In this document: piece by piece, positions 9,536 through 17,963 of the stretch | Layout of the letters: every line of letters starts with the position of its first letter | Position numbering within the stretch: position 1 is the first letter of the stretch | Assembly (NCBI GenBank): GCA_017459345.1 | Contig: JAFUDC010000173.1 | Location: 1-60,062 of the forward strand | DNA: 60,062 bases | Reading direction: 5' to 3' | DNA from: Eubacterium sp. | GTDB taxonomy: Bacteria; Bacillota; Clostridia; Lachnospirales; Lachnospiraceae | Notes under the pieces: model-generated | The model's input: only the letters and a program-made list of their open reading frames with translations | Told to the model about the DNA's origin: nothing | Database searches by the model: none | Program-made: the position numbers and the translations under genes

Positions 9536-9835
9536 TTACAGTCCTTCAAATACCTGGATATCAGCGCTTTCCTCTGTCAGCTTAACGATAGCCTTCTTCT
9601 GCTTTGCTGTTCTTCCGTATACCATGCCCCGGCGTTTCTTCTTGCCGTCTAAGTTCATGGTGTTAACCTTCTCAACCTTTGTTCCTTCGAACATTTTCTC
9701 CACTGCTTCCTTGATCTGAGACTTGGTAGCATCCGGGTTAACAAGGAATGTATATTTCTTCTCTGCCATAGCAGTCATACTTTTTTCTGTAACGACTGGT
9801 TTTAAGATGACGTCATAATATTTTAAATCTGCCAT
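9536..9835 (-). CDS. rplW: 50S ribosomal protein L23
   Basis: L23 sits at the tunnel exit and is the docking point for trigger factor and the signal recognition particle. The 99-residue protein has the family core KPVVTEKSMTAMAEKKYTF and a basic loop (LDGKKKRRGMVYGR). Its start overlaps the rplD stop by one base (TAATG). Confidence 0.97.
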   Translation of the reverse strand: MADLKYYDVILKPVVTEKSMTAMAEKKYTFLVNPDATKSQIKEAVEKMFEGTKVEKVNTMNLDGKKKRRGMVYGRTAKQKKAIVKLTEESADIQVFEGL

Positions 9836-10455
9836 TATGCGTATACCTCCTCGATCGCAGCAACTGCTTCCTTCGTTACAACAACGGTATCATACTTTAA
9901 GATATCGTATACGTTGATGATGCCTACTGCAGCTGTCTTCACTGTTGGTAAGTTGTTAGCGGACTTGATCACAACATCGTCGTTTTCCTTTGTCACGATC
10001 AGAGCCTTGGCAACCTTCAGATTATCTAAAACTGCCTTCATCTGCTTTGTCTTGATCTCCGGGAGTGTCAGCTGGTCAAGAACGATGAACTTGTTCTCGG
10101 CAACCTTAGCGGATAATACAGACTTTAATGCAGCTCTCTTTTCCTTCTTATTCATCTTGACGGAATAGTCTCTTGGCTTCGGAGCAAATACAACTCCGCC
10201 GCCTGTCCACTGCGGTGCACGGATGGAACCCTGTCTTGCATGACCTGTTCCCTTCTGTCTCCATGGCTTTCTTCCGCCGCCCCTTACTTCTGCGCGTGTC
10301 TTTGCGCTCTGGGTACCCTGACGTTTATTGGCAAGCTGTGCAACTACAGCCTGGTGAACCAGATGTTCATTAACCGGCACTGCAAAGATAGAATCGGCAA
10401 GTTCGATTGTATCAACCTGAGCACCTTCCATATTATAAACAGATACTGATGCCAT
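9835..10455 (-). CDS. rplD: 50S ribosomal protein L4
   Basis: L4 reaches into the exit tunnel and, in E. coli, also represses the S10 operon. The 206-residue protein has the long rRNA-binding loop (WRQKGTGHARQGSIRAP) and GVVFAPKPRDYSVKMN. It is coupled to rplW by a one-base overlap. The long folded leader before rpsJ could be a site of L4-type feedback, but I see no direct evidence of that. Confidence 0.97.
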   Translation of the reverse strand: MASVSVYNMEGAQVDTIELADSIFAVPVNEHLVHQAVVAQLANKRQGTQSAKTRAEVRGGGRKPWRQKGTGHARQGSIRAPQWTGGGVVFAPKPRDYSVKMNKKEKRAALKSVLSAKVAENKFIVLDQLTLPEIKTKQMKAVLDNLKVAKALIVTKENDDVVIKSANNLPTVKTAAVGIINVYDILKYDTVVVTKEAVAAIEEVYA

Positions 10456-10481
10456 ATTAAGATCCTCCTTCCTCTAGCGCC

Positions 10482-11111
10482 TTAAGCCTTAACTGTGGTC
10501 TTTAATGTTACTAAAGCCTTCTTCGGTCCCGGTACGGATCCCTTAACTAAAATAACATTATTCTCTGCATCTATACGAACAACTTCAAGATTCTGTACGG
10601 TAACCTGTACGCTTCCCATATGTCCGGGCATCTTCTTACCCTTCATAACCTTGGAAGGATCGGAAGCCATACCGTTAGAACCTGCATGACGGTGATACTT
10701 GGAACCGTGGGTCTTAGGACCTGTATGCTGGCCATGTCTCTTGATCGCGCCCTGATATCCCTTACCTTTGGAGATTGCGGTAGCGTCGATCTTATCGCCT
10801 GCTTCGAACATATCGGCCTTGATCTCCTGGCCTACTGTGTAATTCTCAGCATCGTCCAATTTTAACTCTTTTACGAATCTCTTCGGTGCAGTGCCTGCCT
10901 TGTCAAAATGTCCCTTCATGGGCTTGGTGGTTAATTTCTCTCTCTTGTCCTGGAAACCAACCTGAACTGCACTGTAACCATCGTTCTCAACTGTCTTAAC
11001 CTGTGTAACCACACATGGTCCAGCCTGCAATACGGTAACCGGAATTAATTCCCCATCTTCTGCGAAGATCTGAGTCATGCCGATCTTAGTTGCTAAAATA
11101 GCCTTTTTCAT
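10482..11111 (-). CDS. rplC: 50S ribosomal protein L3
   Basis: L3 helps start large-subunit assembly and reaches towards the peptidyl transferase centre. The 209-residue protein begins [16 protein letters not shown] and has the conserved [20 protein letters not shown] loop (with the glutamine methylated in E. coli) and [13 protein letters not shown] 104-bp spacer separates it from rpsJ. That spacer holds an 11-bp direct repeat (TCTACAGCGGA at 11134 and 11166) and a palindrome (GAGCATA/TATGCTC, 11175-11191), so a hairpin can form just ahead of rplC. Confidence 0.97.
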   Translation of the reverse strand: MKKAILATKIGMTQIFAEDGELIPVTVLQAGPCVVTQVKTVENDGYSAVQVGFQDKREKLTTKPMKGHFDKAGTAPKRFVKELKLDDAENYTVGQEIKADMFEAGDKIDATAISKGKGYQGAIKRHGQHTGPKTHGSKYHRHAGSNGMASDPSKVMKGKKMPGHMGSVQVTVQNLEVVRIDAENNVILVKGSVPGPKKALVTLKTTVKA

Positions 11112-11215
11112 AATAAAATGTACCTCCTGGATTTCTACAGCGGATCCTTAACAGGATCATTCTAGTCTACAGCGGAGCATAACATATGCTCATATAGCCA
11201 TAGGACGTTTTACAT

Positions 11216-11533
11216 TTACTTTGTTTTCATCTTGATATCGATGTAAACACCTGCTGGCATCTCAAGTCTGGATAAAGCATCAACTGTCTTCTGCGTAGGT
11301 GTGATGATATCAATTAATCTCTTGTGAGTTCTCTGCTCGAACTGCTCTCTGGAATCCTTGTACTTATGAACAGCACGAAGGATCGTAACGATCTCCTTCT
11401 TTGTGGGCATGGGCACCGGGCCGCTCACCTTGGATCCTGTCTTCTTCACAGTCTCAATGATACTCTTTGCGGATGCATCGATTAACTGATGATCATACGC
11501 TTTCAACGTGATTCTCATAATTTGACTTGCCAT
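11216..11533 (-). CDS. rpsJ: 30S ribosomal protein S10
   Basis: S10 belongs to the small-subunit head and, as NusE, to transcription antitermination complexes. The 105-residue protein has [20 protein letters not shown] and the C-terminal [20 protein letters not shown]. An AAGGAGGC site lies 10 bases ahead of the chosen start. It is the first gene of the operon; the str genes (fusA, tuf) often found upstream are absent here. Confidence 0.97.
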   Translation of the reverse strand: MASQIMRITLKAYDHQLIDASAKSIIETVKKTGSKVSGPVPMPTKKEIVTILRAVHKYKDSREQFEQRTHKRLIDIITPTQKTVDALSRLEMPAGVYIDIKMKTK

Positions 11534-11760
11534 AAAAAAAGTCGCCTCCTTTTCGCACTAATAACAGTACGACAAGCGGTGACTGTACACTCCTCCGTGT
11601 GTGTCCTTCGGACATCCACACTGCGTCTCTACGCATACCTGTAGATTGTAACTTGTACAGTGACTTGTCGCCAGTTTCTTAACTTGACATTCGCTCCACG
11701 GAAAAACCTGCGTCATGCGCGCAGCAACCTCACGCTTCATCGCTATCATGTCACACAACA
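11534..11760 (-). promoter_or_regulatory. Structured 5' leader of the S10 operon
   Basis: About 225 nt lie between the predicted transcription start and rpsJ. They contain strong self-complementarity: CGACAA plus ACTGTAC (11570-11588) pairs with GTACAGT plus TTGTCG (11655-11670), and a TGTCCTTCGGACA hairpin lies within the enclosed loop. A leader this folded before a ribosomal operon suggests feedback control by a ribosomal protein. It does not obviously match the L4 leaders described in E. coli or Bacillales. Confidence 0.55.
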
Positions 11761-11766
11761 AGTTCT

Positions 11767-11794
11767 ATTATACACCTTTTGCAGGAGAATGCAA
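11767..11794 (-). promoter_or_regulatory. S10 operon promoter
   Basis: On the minus strand a -35 box TTGCAT (11789-11794) and a perfect -10 box TATAAT (11767-11772) are 16 bp apart, placing the start of transcription near 11760. No other promoter of this quality was seen further down the operon. Confidence 0.75.
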
Positions 11795-11836
11795 GAAGTT
11801 TTTTAAGTTTTTATTTCCCCCTGTTCAAATCAAATA

Positions 11837-11865
11837 TTGCGGTTATAAACGGGACAAGGTATAAT
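11837..11865 (+). promoter_or_regulatory. Promoter of the secreted-protein gene
   Basis: TTGCGG (11837-11842) and a perfect TATAAT (11860-11865) are 17 bp apart on the plus strand, about 70 bp ahead of the coding region. It is divergent from the S10 operon promoter. Confidence 0.7.
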
Positions 11866-11938
11866 AAAACCATATACAGATCCCTGGCCGGGATCCGAAC
11901 AATCAATCCAACGATTTATTATGGAAAGGAGCTGCATT

Positions 11939-13159
11939 ATGAATCTGTCACGTAAACTTCTAACCGTTATAATCCTTGGAACAGTTCTGTTTATTTCTCT
12001 GCATCTTCAGACTTACGCCGCCGATACTCAAATTGAGAAAGATGGACCCACAGAAGTAAAGGATGCTTTCTCCCTGGAATCTGTCGATATTCCGGAAAAA
12101 GAATCATTATCATTTACAACGATGGGGACCCAGACGTCCGGGTATTATAATGCAACACCAGCAGATTCCTGCAATGTATCCATGACAGGATCCGGGAATA
12201 TGCTCACAATCAGTGCATCCATCGCTTCAAAGTACACGAAAAGCCCTTACAATTACATATTCGGAAAGCTTTTTATCGATGGCGTGGAGCTGAAAGACTT
12301 TACCTATAAGACCAGTATCCCCAGGCAGGCCATCAGCCTGAGCAGCTTAAGCAATATCCAGACCGGCTATCACACTGCATTCCTTCAGGTATATAATAAG
12401 GAAACCGGCAAGGTGGTTGACCTCCTGTACAAGACACATATTCCCTATAACAGCATCACGGCCAAGCCAGGTTATAAGGGAAAATTTGACGTATATAAGT
12501 CCTATTTTTATTATTACCCCTACAATATGGCCCTTGCCAACCAGCAGGGAAGACTCTACATGGAATACAGCTCCAACAAGGGCAAGACCTGGAAGCGCAC
12601 CGGCTATATGACGGCCAATGCCATCAAGCTGTATACCCAGCAGAGCTTCAAGATAAGCGGTCTTAAACCGAATAAGACCTACAAAACCAGGATCCGTTAC
12701 GGAACTTACGTCACTTATAGTAAGGACATATTAGGCGATGGAAAAACCTACTTCTTTGGCGGACCTGTCTTAAACAGCGGGACGATCAAAACAGGAAAGG
12801 CAAAGGCGCCGAAAATCAAATCGGTAAGCGTTAAGGCTGTAAATGTCAAATACCACAAGATACGTCATTACGGCAGATATACCGGTGTCTATCTTTACAC
12901 CGAAAAGTTTTATACCTGCCGGTTCCGGGTCACTGTCCAGCTGAAAAAGAAGCCCGGTGCAAAGGGAATATGGCTTAACGGAAGATTCCTGAAAGGGAAC
13001 AAGCTGAAATATACAACTGTATTCAGTCCATACCCCAACTACTATTTTAAGCGGCCTCCAAAGGGGCTGAAAAAATACGCCGTATCTGTATGCTCCTATA
13101 ACAGCAAAAAATACGGCGGCTATTCCCCATTAAAGAAGAGGAAAGTAAAAGTTCGATAA
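11939..13159 (+). CDS. Secreted protein with a fibronectin-III-like segment, function unknown
   Basis: The start at 11939 has a GGAAAGGAG site 7 bases upstream; an earlier in-frame start at 11921 lies before that site and is not used. The 406-residue protein has a signal peptide (MNLSRKLL then a hydrophobic run, cleavage expected near TYAA) and no other membrane segment, so it should be released outside. The middle (about residues 200-255) reads like an Fn3-type beta-sandwich (YMEYSSNKGKTWKR then LKPNKTYKTRIRYGTYVTY). The C-terminus is rich in lysine and tyrosine. I do not recognise the family; adhesion or wall binding is only a guess. Confidence 0.7.
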   Translation: MNLSRKLLTVIILGTVLFISLHLQTYAADTQIEKDGPTEVKDAFSLESVDIPEKESLSFTTMGTQTSGYYNATPADSCNVSMTGSGNMLTISASIASKYTKSPYNYIFGKLFIDGVELKDFTYKTSIPRQAISLSSLSNIQTGYHTAFLQVYNKETGKVVDLLYKTHIPYNSITAKPGYKGKFDVYKSYFYYYPYNMALANQQGRLYMEYSSNKGKTWKRTGYMTANAIKLYTQQSFKISGLKPNKTYKTRIRYGTYVTYSKDILGDGKTYFFGGPVLNSGTIKTGKAKAPKIKSVSVKAVNVKYHKIRHYGRYTGVYLYTEKFYTCRFRVTVQLKKKPGAKGIWLNGRFLKGNKLKYTTVFSPYPNYYFKRPPKGLKKYAVSVCSYNSKKYGGYSPLKKRKVKVR

Positions 13160-13166
13160 TGTACTT

Positions 13167-13195
13167 AAAAGGACCACTTTGCTGGTCCTTTTTAA
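13167..13195. terminator. Bidirectional terminator between convergent genes
   Basis: AAAAGGACCA (13167-13176) and TGGTCCTTTTT (13183-13193) form a stem with a 6-nt loop, flanked by A- and T-runs on either side. It can end both the secreted-protein gene and the convergent Gx transporter gene, whose stop codon lies inside it. Confidence 0.85.
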
Positions 13196-13701
13196 TTGTC
13201 CAGGGCCTGCAGGATGGAGGGGAGCAATCTCGTGGTGAGGATTCCGCTCAAAATCCCGATGATGATTCCGGCGGCCAGTCCGGAAATAATCAGTACAGGC
13301 AGATAGTAGACCAGTGACCTGGTCTCAAGAACAGCGACAGCCACAAGTATCTGCCCCACATTGTGAAAGATTCCCCCAGCCACGCTGACTCCGATGGAGC
13401 TGAACTTATCTGTCTTCTTAAGGAGAACCATGGCCAGCATGCTAAGGGCCGCCCCGGCGGCACTGTAAACCATGGCAAAGCCGCTGCCGAAAAGGAGGCC
13501 GGACAGGAGGATCCTGGCGGCAGAGATCATGGCCGCCGGAAGCAATCCCACCGTATATAAAAGTACCATGGTCACAACATTGGCCAGACCCAGCTTGACG
13601 CCGGGAATACCCAGGTTGATGGGAATCAGTCTCTCAATGTAGCCAGCCACCAGGGCAAGTGCCAGAAACATTCCATAAAAGGCAGTTTTTTTTGTACTCA
13701 T
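13192..13701 (-). CDS. Gx transporter family membrane protein (heptaprenyl diphosphate synthase component I-like)
   Basis: This 169-residue protein is almost wholly hydrophobic with about five or six membrane segments, and resembles the family named after heptaprenyl diphosphate synthase component I. That family is related to ECF-type substrate-binding (S) components. Typical features are the N-terminal ALALVAGYIERLIP and GVKLGLANVVTMV, and the FHNVGQILVA segment. The ATG at 13701 has a GAAGGA site 6 bases away; a TTG two codons upstream is less likely. In many Firmicutes it sits beside a NusG-II-domain protein and ApbE-type genes; here it stands alone. Its substrate is unknown. Confidence 0.75.
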   Translation of the reverse strand: MSTKKTAFYGMFLALALVAGYIERLIPINLGIPGVKLGLANVVTMVLLYTVGLLPAAMISAARILLSGLLFGSGFAMVYSAAGAALSMLAMVLLKKTDKFSSIGVSVAGGIFHNVGQILVAVAVLETRSLVYYLPVLIISGLAAGIIIGILSGILTTRLLPSILQALDN

Positions 13702-13725
13702 AATCAATCCTTCTTATCAAAATCC

Positions 13726-14598
13726 TTATCTCTCCCATCTTCCGGAAGCTCCGCAGGGAAGGACAAGTCCATTGGCCGAAACGGGGAGACCGATCTCCTG
13801 GGATTCCACTTTCCCTCTATGTCCGGGCACAAGAGCAGACCCCAGCATATAGGAAAGAACAGCCGGCTGCAGTCCGGTGGTGTAGGAATTAATCAGGAAA
13901 AAGAGGGGATGGTCTGACAGAAGCTTCTCACATAGACAGACCAGGGGATAAATCTTCTCCTCAATCTTCCATATCTCACCCTTGGGACCGCGGCCGTAAG
14001 AGGGCGGGTCCATGATGATGCCGTCATAGTGATTGCCCCTGCGGATTTCCCTTTCCACGAACTTGACGCAATCATCCACCAGCCAGCGGATTGGGGCTTC
14101 GGAAAGACCGGAGACCTGGGCATTCTCCCTGGCCCAGGTGACCATCCCCTTTGATGCATCCACATGGGTGACGGCTGCCCCGGCGGCGGCAGCCGCCAGG
14201 GTGGCGCCGCCGGTGTAGGCAAATAGGTTGAGGACTCTTACCTGCCGGCCGGTCTTTGCAATCTCATCCCTGATCTTTGCCGAAAACCAGTCCCAGTTAA
14301 CCGCCTGCTCCGGGAAAAGGCCGGTGTGCTTGAAGCTGAAGGGCTTCAGGCGGAAGGTCAGATCCCGGTAATGAATCTCCCACTGCCGGGGCAGGTCAAA
14401 GAACTCCCACTCTCCGCCACCCTTCCTGCTTCTGTGATAATGGGCGTTCAGCCTCTTCCATCTCTTATCTTTTTTCGGTGTATCCCAGATCACCTGAGGA
14501 TCCGGACGAAGCAGGATATACCTGCCCCAGCGTTCCAGCTTCTCACCGCAGCTTGAATCCAGCACCTCATAATCCTTCCACCTGTCTGCAATCCACAT
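13726..14598 (-). CDS. Class I SAM-dependent methyltransferase (RlmI-like rRNA cytosine methyltransferase family)
   Basis: The 290-residue protein has a Rossmann-type methyltransferase fold. NLFAYTGGATLAAAAAGA (about residues 142-160) is the SAM-binding motif I, HVDASKGMVTWARENA is motif II, and IIMDPPSYGRG is the DPP(S/Y) active-site motif typical of the family that methylates bases in large-subunit rRNA. The N-terminal PUA domain of RlmI itself is not obvious, so the exact RNA target is open. It follows degV on the same strand, with a probable terminator between. Confidence 0.85.
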   Translation of the reverse strand: MWIADRWKDYEVLDSSCGEKLERWGRYILLRPDPQVIWDTPKKDKRWKRLNAHYHRSRKGGGEWEFFDLPRQWEIHYRDLTFRLKPFSFKHTGLFPEQAVNWDWFSAKIRDEIAKTGRQVRVLNLFAYTGGATLAAAAAGAAVTHVDASKGMVTWARENAQVSGLSEAPIRWLVDDCVKFVEREIRRGNHYDGIIMDPPSYGRGPKGEIWKIEEKIYPLVCLCEKLLSDHPLFFLINSYTTGLQPAVLSYMLGSALVPGHRGKVESQEIGLPVSANGLVLPCGASGRWER

Positions 14599-14657
14599 AA
14601 ATCAATCTATCTCCCTTGTCTGCATCGTTTTTTTCTATATAAAAGTATCACAGCATG

Positions 14658-14688
14658 AAAAATGAGGCAAGAAAAACATCCTGCCCCA
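14658..14688 (-). terminator. Terminator after degV
   Basis: On the minus strand GGGGCAGG pairs (with G-U wobbles) with CTTGCCTC around a short loop, followed by ATTTTTC. It lies just beyond the degV stop and ahead of the methyltransferase gene. Confidence 0.5.
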
Positions 14689-14713
14689 TGGTGATAAAAA
14701 ATAACAACATCTA

Positions 14714-15613
14714 TTACAGATAACATTCATAGCGCTTCAAACACCCGATTCCGATGGCAAAGGGTCCTGTGTGAACGGCTATGGTTGCCCCGATCTGGAC
14801 CAGCTTCACCTGCCCGCAGATCCGGTCCTCAAACCTCCTGCAGACTTCTTCATAGAATTTATGGCCTTCCTCCACATCAAATCCGAATCCAACCGCGAAA
14901 TAATAATCTCCGATATTCTCCCCGGTAGTCTTAAAATAATTCTCTGCCAGCTCCATGGTTTTGGCTACTGTCTTCTTCCGGCTCCTGCCGATTCCCGAAG
15001 CTTCAATCACCCCCCGCTCCAGAGTAATCAGGGGCTTTAAGGACAGGGCACTGCTGGCAATGGCAGCAAGCTTGCCGATCCGGCCCCCGTGAACCAGGTA
15101 GTCCGTGTTGCCCACAGTAAAGAATATATGATTGGTCAGCTTCATCCTCTCTAAGATATCCACGCACTGCTCATAGCCGATTCCTGCCTGCTGCATCCGT
15201 CCTGCTTCAATCACCATCAGGGCCTGGGAGACAGTACCCGCTTCGGAATTGATCACGGAAATCTGCGCATCCGGAAACTGCTCACAGACGATATCCTTTG
15301 CATTGCAGGCACAATTGTAGGAGCCGCTTAGAGAAGGAGTAAAACAGATACAGACCACTCCCATATCCTTCTCCACATAGGAAGTAAAGACACTGATATA
15401 ATCCTGCAGGGAGGGGAGGGATGTCTTGGGATACACATCGGGCTGGTCCACCACCATCCTCTGATAGACTTCCCGTATTCCGATCTCCTCGATTTCTTTA
15501 TCATAATGCTCCTCATCAAAGGAAATATAAAAAGGAACGATATGCAGATCATATTGCTTAATTACATCCTCGGTAAGGTCGCAGCAGCCGTCGCTGATAA
15601 TCTTATATTCCAT
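14714..15613 (-). CDS. DegV family fatty-acid-binding protein
   Basis: DegV/FakB-like proteins bind a fatty acid in a cleft between two domains; many hand it to the FakA kinase for phospholipid synthesis. The 299-residue length and the N-terminal IISDGCCDLTEDVIKQYDLHIVPF and YPKTSLPSLQDYISVF segments are typical, as is the later VHGGRIGKL. No fakA lies nearby, so a role in fatty-acid transfer is inferred from family only. A promoter-like pair (TATAAT at 15685-15690 and TTAGAC at 15707-15712, minus strand, 16 bp apart) lies about 70 bp upstream. Confidence 0.88.
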   Translation of the reverse strand: MEYKIISDGCCDLTEDVIKQYDLHIVPFYISFDEEHYDKEIEEIGIREVYQRMVVDQPDVYPKTSLPSLQDYISVFTSYVEKDMGVVCICFTPSLSGSYNCACNAKDIVCEQFPDAQISVINSEAGTVSQALMVIEAGRMQQAGIGYEQCVDILERMKLTNHIFFTVGNTDYLVHGGRIGKLAAIASSALSLKPLITLERGVIEASGIGRSRKKTVAKTMELAENYFKTTGENIGDYYFAVGFGFDVEEGHKFYEEVCRRFEDRICGQVKLVQIGATIAVHTGPFAIGIGCLKRYECYL

Positions 15614-15684
15614 ATTCTTCTCCTCGAATAACGCAAGTTATTATCTAAACAAGGTTTCTATCTCCCCAAACTCCGGATAAACAT

Positions 15685-15712
15685 ATTATAAGAAAATAGA
15701 ATTAATGTCTAA
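15685..15712 (-). promoter_or_regulatory. Probable degV promoter
   Basis: A perfect -10 TATAAT (15685-15690 read on the minus strand) is preceded at 16 bp by TTAGAC (15707-15712). Confidence 0.55.
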
Positions 15713-15787
15713 GTATTGGGCATCTATTAAAATATAATACCATCTGAAGAACAGCCCTGTCAATAAACGGTCTGGTCTGCGTCTCAC

Positions 15788-16519
15788 TTACCAGTTCACA
15801 TGCCCCTCTAAGATAACCCGCAGAACTCCAAGAACCAGCAGGTGGAGGGGATAGAAGGCATAAAAGAAATATTGGGAAAATGTCTTAAAACGCTCTGTCC
15901 TCCTGCCATTATAGACATATAGGATGCAGATTGCCGCAAGAACCTGTCCGGAGATTGCTCCAAGAGCCCCTGCCAAAACAAGCAGTATGGAGCTTTGTTT
16001 TATATGCCCCAGGACAGAGTAGAGAAAGTGCAGGGCGATGGCTTTTATCCAGGCTTTCCTCTTCTCTTTTTCGGAATCGCCTGCCGTATAAAAGAGCAGG
16101 ACAAAGGCAGGAGCCAGCAGGCTCCAGTCACAGAAGGCGGAAAAGAGCGCCAGTCCGGCCGTGAGTACATTTCTCCTTCCCGTATCTTCCACCTGATCCC
16201 AGACGCAGATCAGCAGAAAGCAGGACAAAAGGTTGAACATCATATTGAACCCCTGAAAGGAGATAATCTGCTCGGCCCCCGCAAAAGCCATGCTGAAGGG
16301 CAGCTGGGATAGGAGAGCACCGATCAGCAGCCTCCTGGCATAGTTTTTCCGGGACCGGGTATATCGATATCCCTCCACCAGAAAATAACACATGGTAATT
16401 GCCGTAAAATAGCCGATATCAATAAAGATTACAGACCAGGGAGGGGTCAGAAATATATGTCCGATATGATTAAGCAGCATGGTGAATACTGCAATATATT
16501 TTATCGTATCCCTATTCAT
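15788..16519 (-). CDS. TraX-like integral membrane protein
   Basis: Starting at MNRDTIKYIAVFTMLLNH (AGAGGA site 7 bases upstream), the protein has 243 residues and about seven membrane segments, with the TraX family's N-terminal pattern ending in HIGHIF. In F plasmids TraX acetylates pilin; chromosomal relatives in Firmicutes are probably membrane acyltransferases of unknown substrate. The open frame runs on upstream to 17197, but that part is the antisense of the alcohol dehydrogenase gene. It is divergent from that gene, their starts 84 bp apart. Confidence 0.8.
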   Translation of the reverse strand: MNRDTIKYIAVFTMLLNHIGHIFLTPPWSVIFIDIGYFTAITMCYFLVEGYRYTRSRKNYARRLLIGALLSQLPFSMAFAGAEQIISFQGFNMMFNLLSCFLLICVWDQVEDTGRRNVLTAGLALFSAFCDWSLLAPAFVLLFYTAGDSEKEKRKAWIKAIALHFLYSVLGHIKQSSILLVLAGALGAISGQVLAAICILYVYNGRRTERFKTFSQYFFYAFYPLHLLVLGVLRVILEGHVNW

Positions 16520-16540
16520 GAGATTTTCCTCTACATTTAC

Positions 16541-16570
16541 TTGCATTCCGGGGTGATTAAGAGGTATAAT
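16541..16570 (+). promoter_or_regulatory. Promoter of the iron alcohol dehydrogenase gene
   Basis: TTGCAT (16541-16546) and TATAAT (16565-16570) are 18 bp apart. Transcription should begin near 16577. This excludes the ATG at 16457 as the start of the gene and supports the TTG at 16604. Confidence 0.7.
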
Positions 16571-16603
16571 AATATTATCTATTTGGAAAGAAGGACTAAA
16601 GCT

Positions 16604-17767
16604 TTGCTGCGGTATCACACCATTCAGAAAACCAAAGTACATACAGGCCGGGGGTCTATCCGCAACCTTCCGGCACTTCTTGATGACGCAGGTTTTAAGA
16701 ATCCCTTCCTGGTTTATGACCAGGGGATTGCCCAGACGCCGATCATTCCGAAGATCCAGATGATCCTTGATTATGCCGGCTTCTCCTATTACTGGTATGA
16801 CCGGATAACCCCGGACCCAACTTCTGATCTGGTAGACCATGGGGCTGCTCTCTTCCGTGCCCGTGGCTGTGACTGTATCATTGCCATCGGCGGCGGAAGC
16901 ACACTGGATGCATCCAAGGGAATCAATGTCATGTGCCACAATGATGGGCAGATTCTTGACTATGTGGGCCACGAAGACCGGATGCAGCCTGCCAGGGGAT
17001 TGATCTGCATTCCGACCACTGCTGGTACGGGCAGCGAGATTTCCAACTGGATCGTGATCACCGACCTGGATAAGGGGGAGAAGCATCCCATCAATGTGAT
17101 CAATTCCATGTGTGACTATGCTCTTCTTGATCCGGAGCTGACAATCGGTCTGCCGGCTCAGATCACAGCCGCCACCGGACTGGATGTTTTTTCCCATGCC
17201 TTTGAGGCTTATACCTCCACCAGGGCCAATCCGGTCACGGACATAATCTGTGAGAAGATGATGGAAACGGTAATTAAGTACCTTCCCAGAGCAGTGTCAG
17301 ATGGTACAGATATCGAGGCCAGGGAGCGCATGCAGATTTCGGCTGCCTACGGCGGCTGGACGCTGATAGACGGAGTTGTCCATATCGGTCACTGCATCGG
17401 CCATGAGATCGGGGCTGTCTTTCATATCCCCCATGGTGCAGCTGTCTCCTATGCATTTCCTGCCATGGTAAAGCATATCGCCGGAGCCAGACTTCAGAAG
17501 ATCCGATACACCGGTCAGCTGCTGGGCGTTGATTTCCGGGAGGATGATAGTCCGGAGACTATTGCAGCTAAAACAGCCGAAGCCTATATCCGTTTTCGTG
17601 ATGAGATCGTGAGGCTTAACCCCATATCTCATTACAAGCCTGATCTTTCCAGGGTTAACCTGGACATGGCACGGACAATCTGCAAAGATCCGCTGACTGC
17701 CCTCACACCGGTCCCTGTGACCCAGGAAGACCTTATGTATATGCTTTATCTGATTTTTGTCGGGTAG
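16604..17767 (+). CDS. Iron-containing alcohol dehydrogenase
   Basis: This group III dehydrogenase should interconvert an alcohol and its aldehyde or ketone with NAD(P)H and a bound Fe2+. The 387-residue form from the TTG at 16604 (AGAAGGA site upstream, promoter at 16541-16570) is the usual family size. Visible motifs are the dinucleotide site GGGSTLDASKG (from Gly96), PTTAGTGSE, and the metal-binding histidines in FSHAFEAYTS, HIGHCIGHEIGA and HIPHGAAVSY. The substrate cannot be told. It is followed by a 196-bp gap containing a large inverted repeat. Confidence 0.88.
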   Translation: MLRYHTIQKTKVHTGRGSIRNLPALLDDAGFKNPFLVYDQGIAQTPIIPKIQMILDYAGFSYYWYDRITPDPTSDLVDHGAALFRARGCDCIIAIGGGSTLDASKGINVMCHNDGQILDYVGHEDRMQPARGLICIPTTAGTGSEISNWIVITDLDKGEKHPINVINSMCDYALLDPELTIGLPAQITAATGLDVFSHAFEAYTSTRANPVTDIICEKMMETVIKYLPRAVSDGTDIEARERMQISAAYGGWTLIDGVVHIGHCIGHEIGAVFHIPHGAAVSYAFPAMVKHIAGARLQKIRYTGQLLGVDFREDDSPETIAAKTAEAYIRFRDEIVRLNPISHYKPDLSRVNLDMARTICKDPLTALTPVPVTQEDLMYMLYLIFVG

Positions 17768-17851
17768 CAATAATACCAATCGGATTTTTCTTCAGGATTA
17801 CATATTAAAAGAACATATTCTATATATAAACTATTCATTAAGAGAATATCT

Positions 17852-17956
17852 GAAAACTTCCCATATTAACCACTGTCGGAAGTCAGTCTCCTCCTGGAAT
17901 CGAAAGATCAGCAGGAAAGAAATCTTTACCGGTCAGCAGTCACATGGGAAGTTTTC
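17852..17956. repeat. 13-bp perfect inverted repeat enclosing about 80 nt, with T-rich end
   Basis: GAAAACTTCCCAT (17852-17864) and ATGGGAAGTTTTC (17944-17956) are exact complements, followed by TTTT. The enclosed stretch has further small complementarities (AAAGAT/ATCTTT and ACTG/CAGT). It lies between the convergent ends of the alcohol dehydrogenase and the glycerophosphotransferase genes. It could be a large bidirectional terminator or a structured small RNA. Confidence 0.5.
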
Positions 17957-17963
17957 TTTTGTT

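Noticed and set aside
11558..11761. Leader peptide frame in the S10 leader, starting at TTG
   Set aside because: It would start at the transcription start without a ribosome binding site, and the stretch is better explained as RNA structure.
16520..17197. N-terminal extension of the TraX-like reading frame to 469 residues
   Set aside because: It is antisense to the conserved alcohol dehydrogenase gene, and a good ribosome binding site supports the start at 16519.
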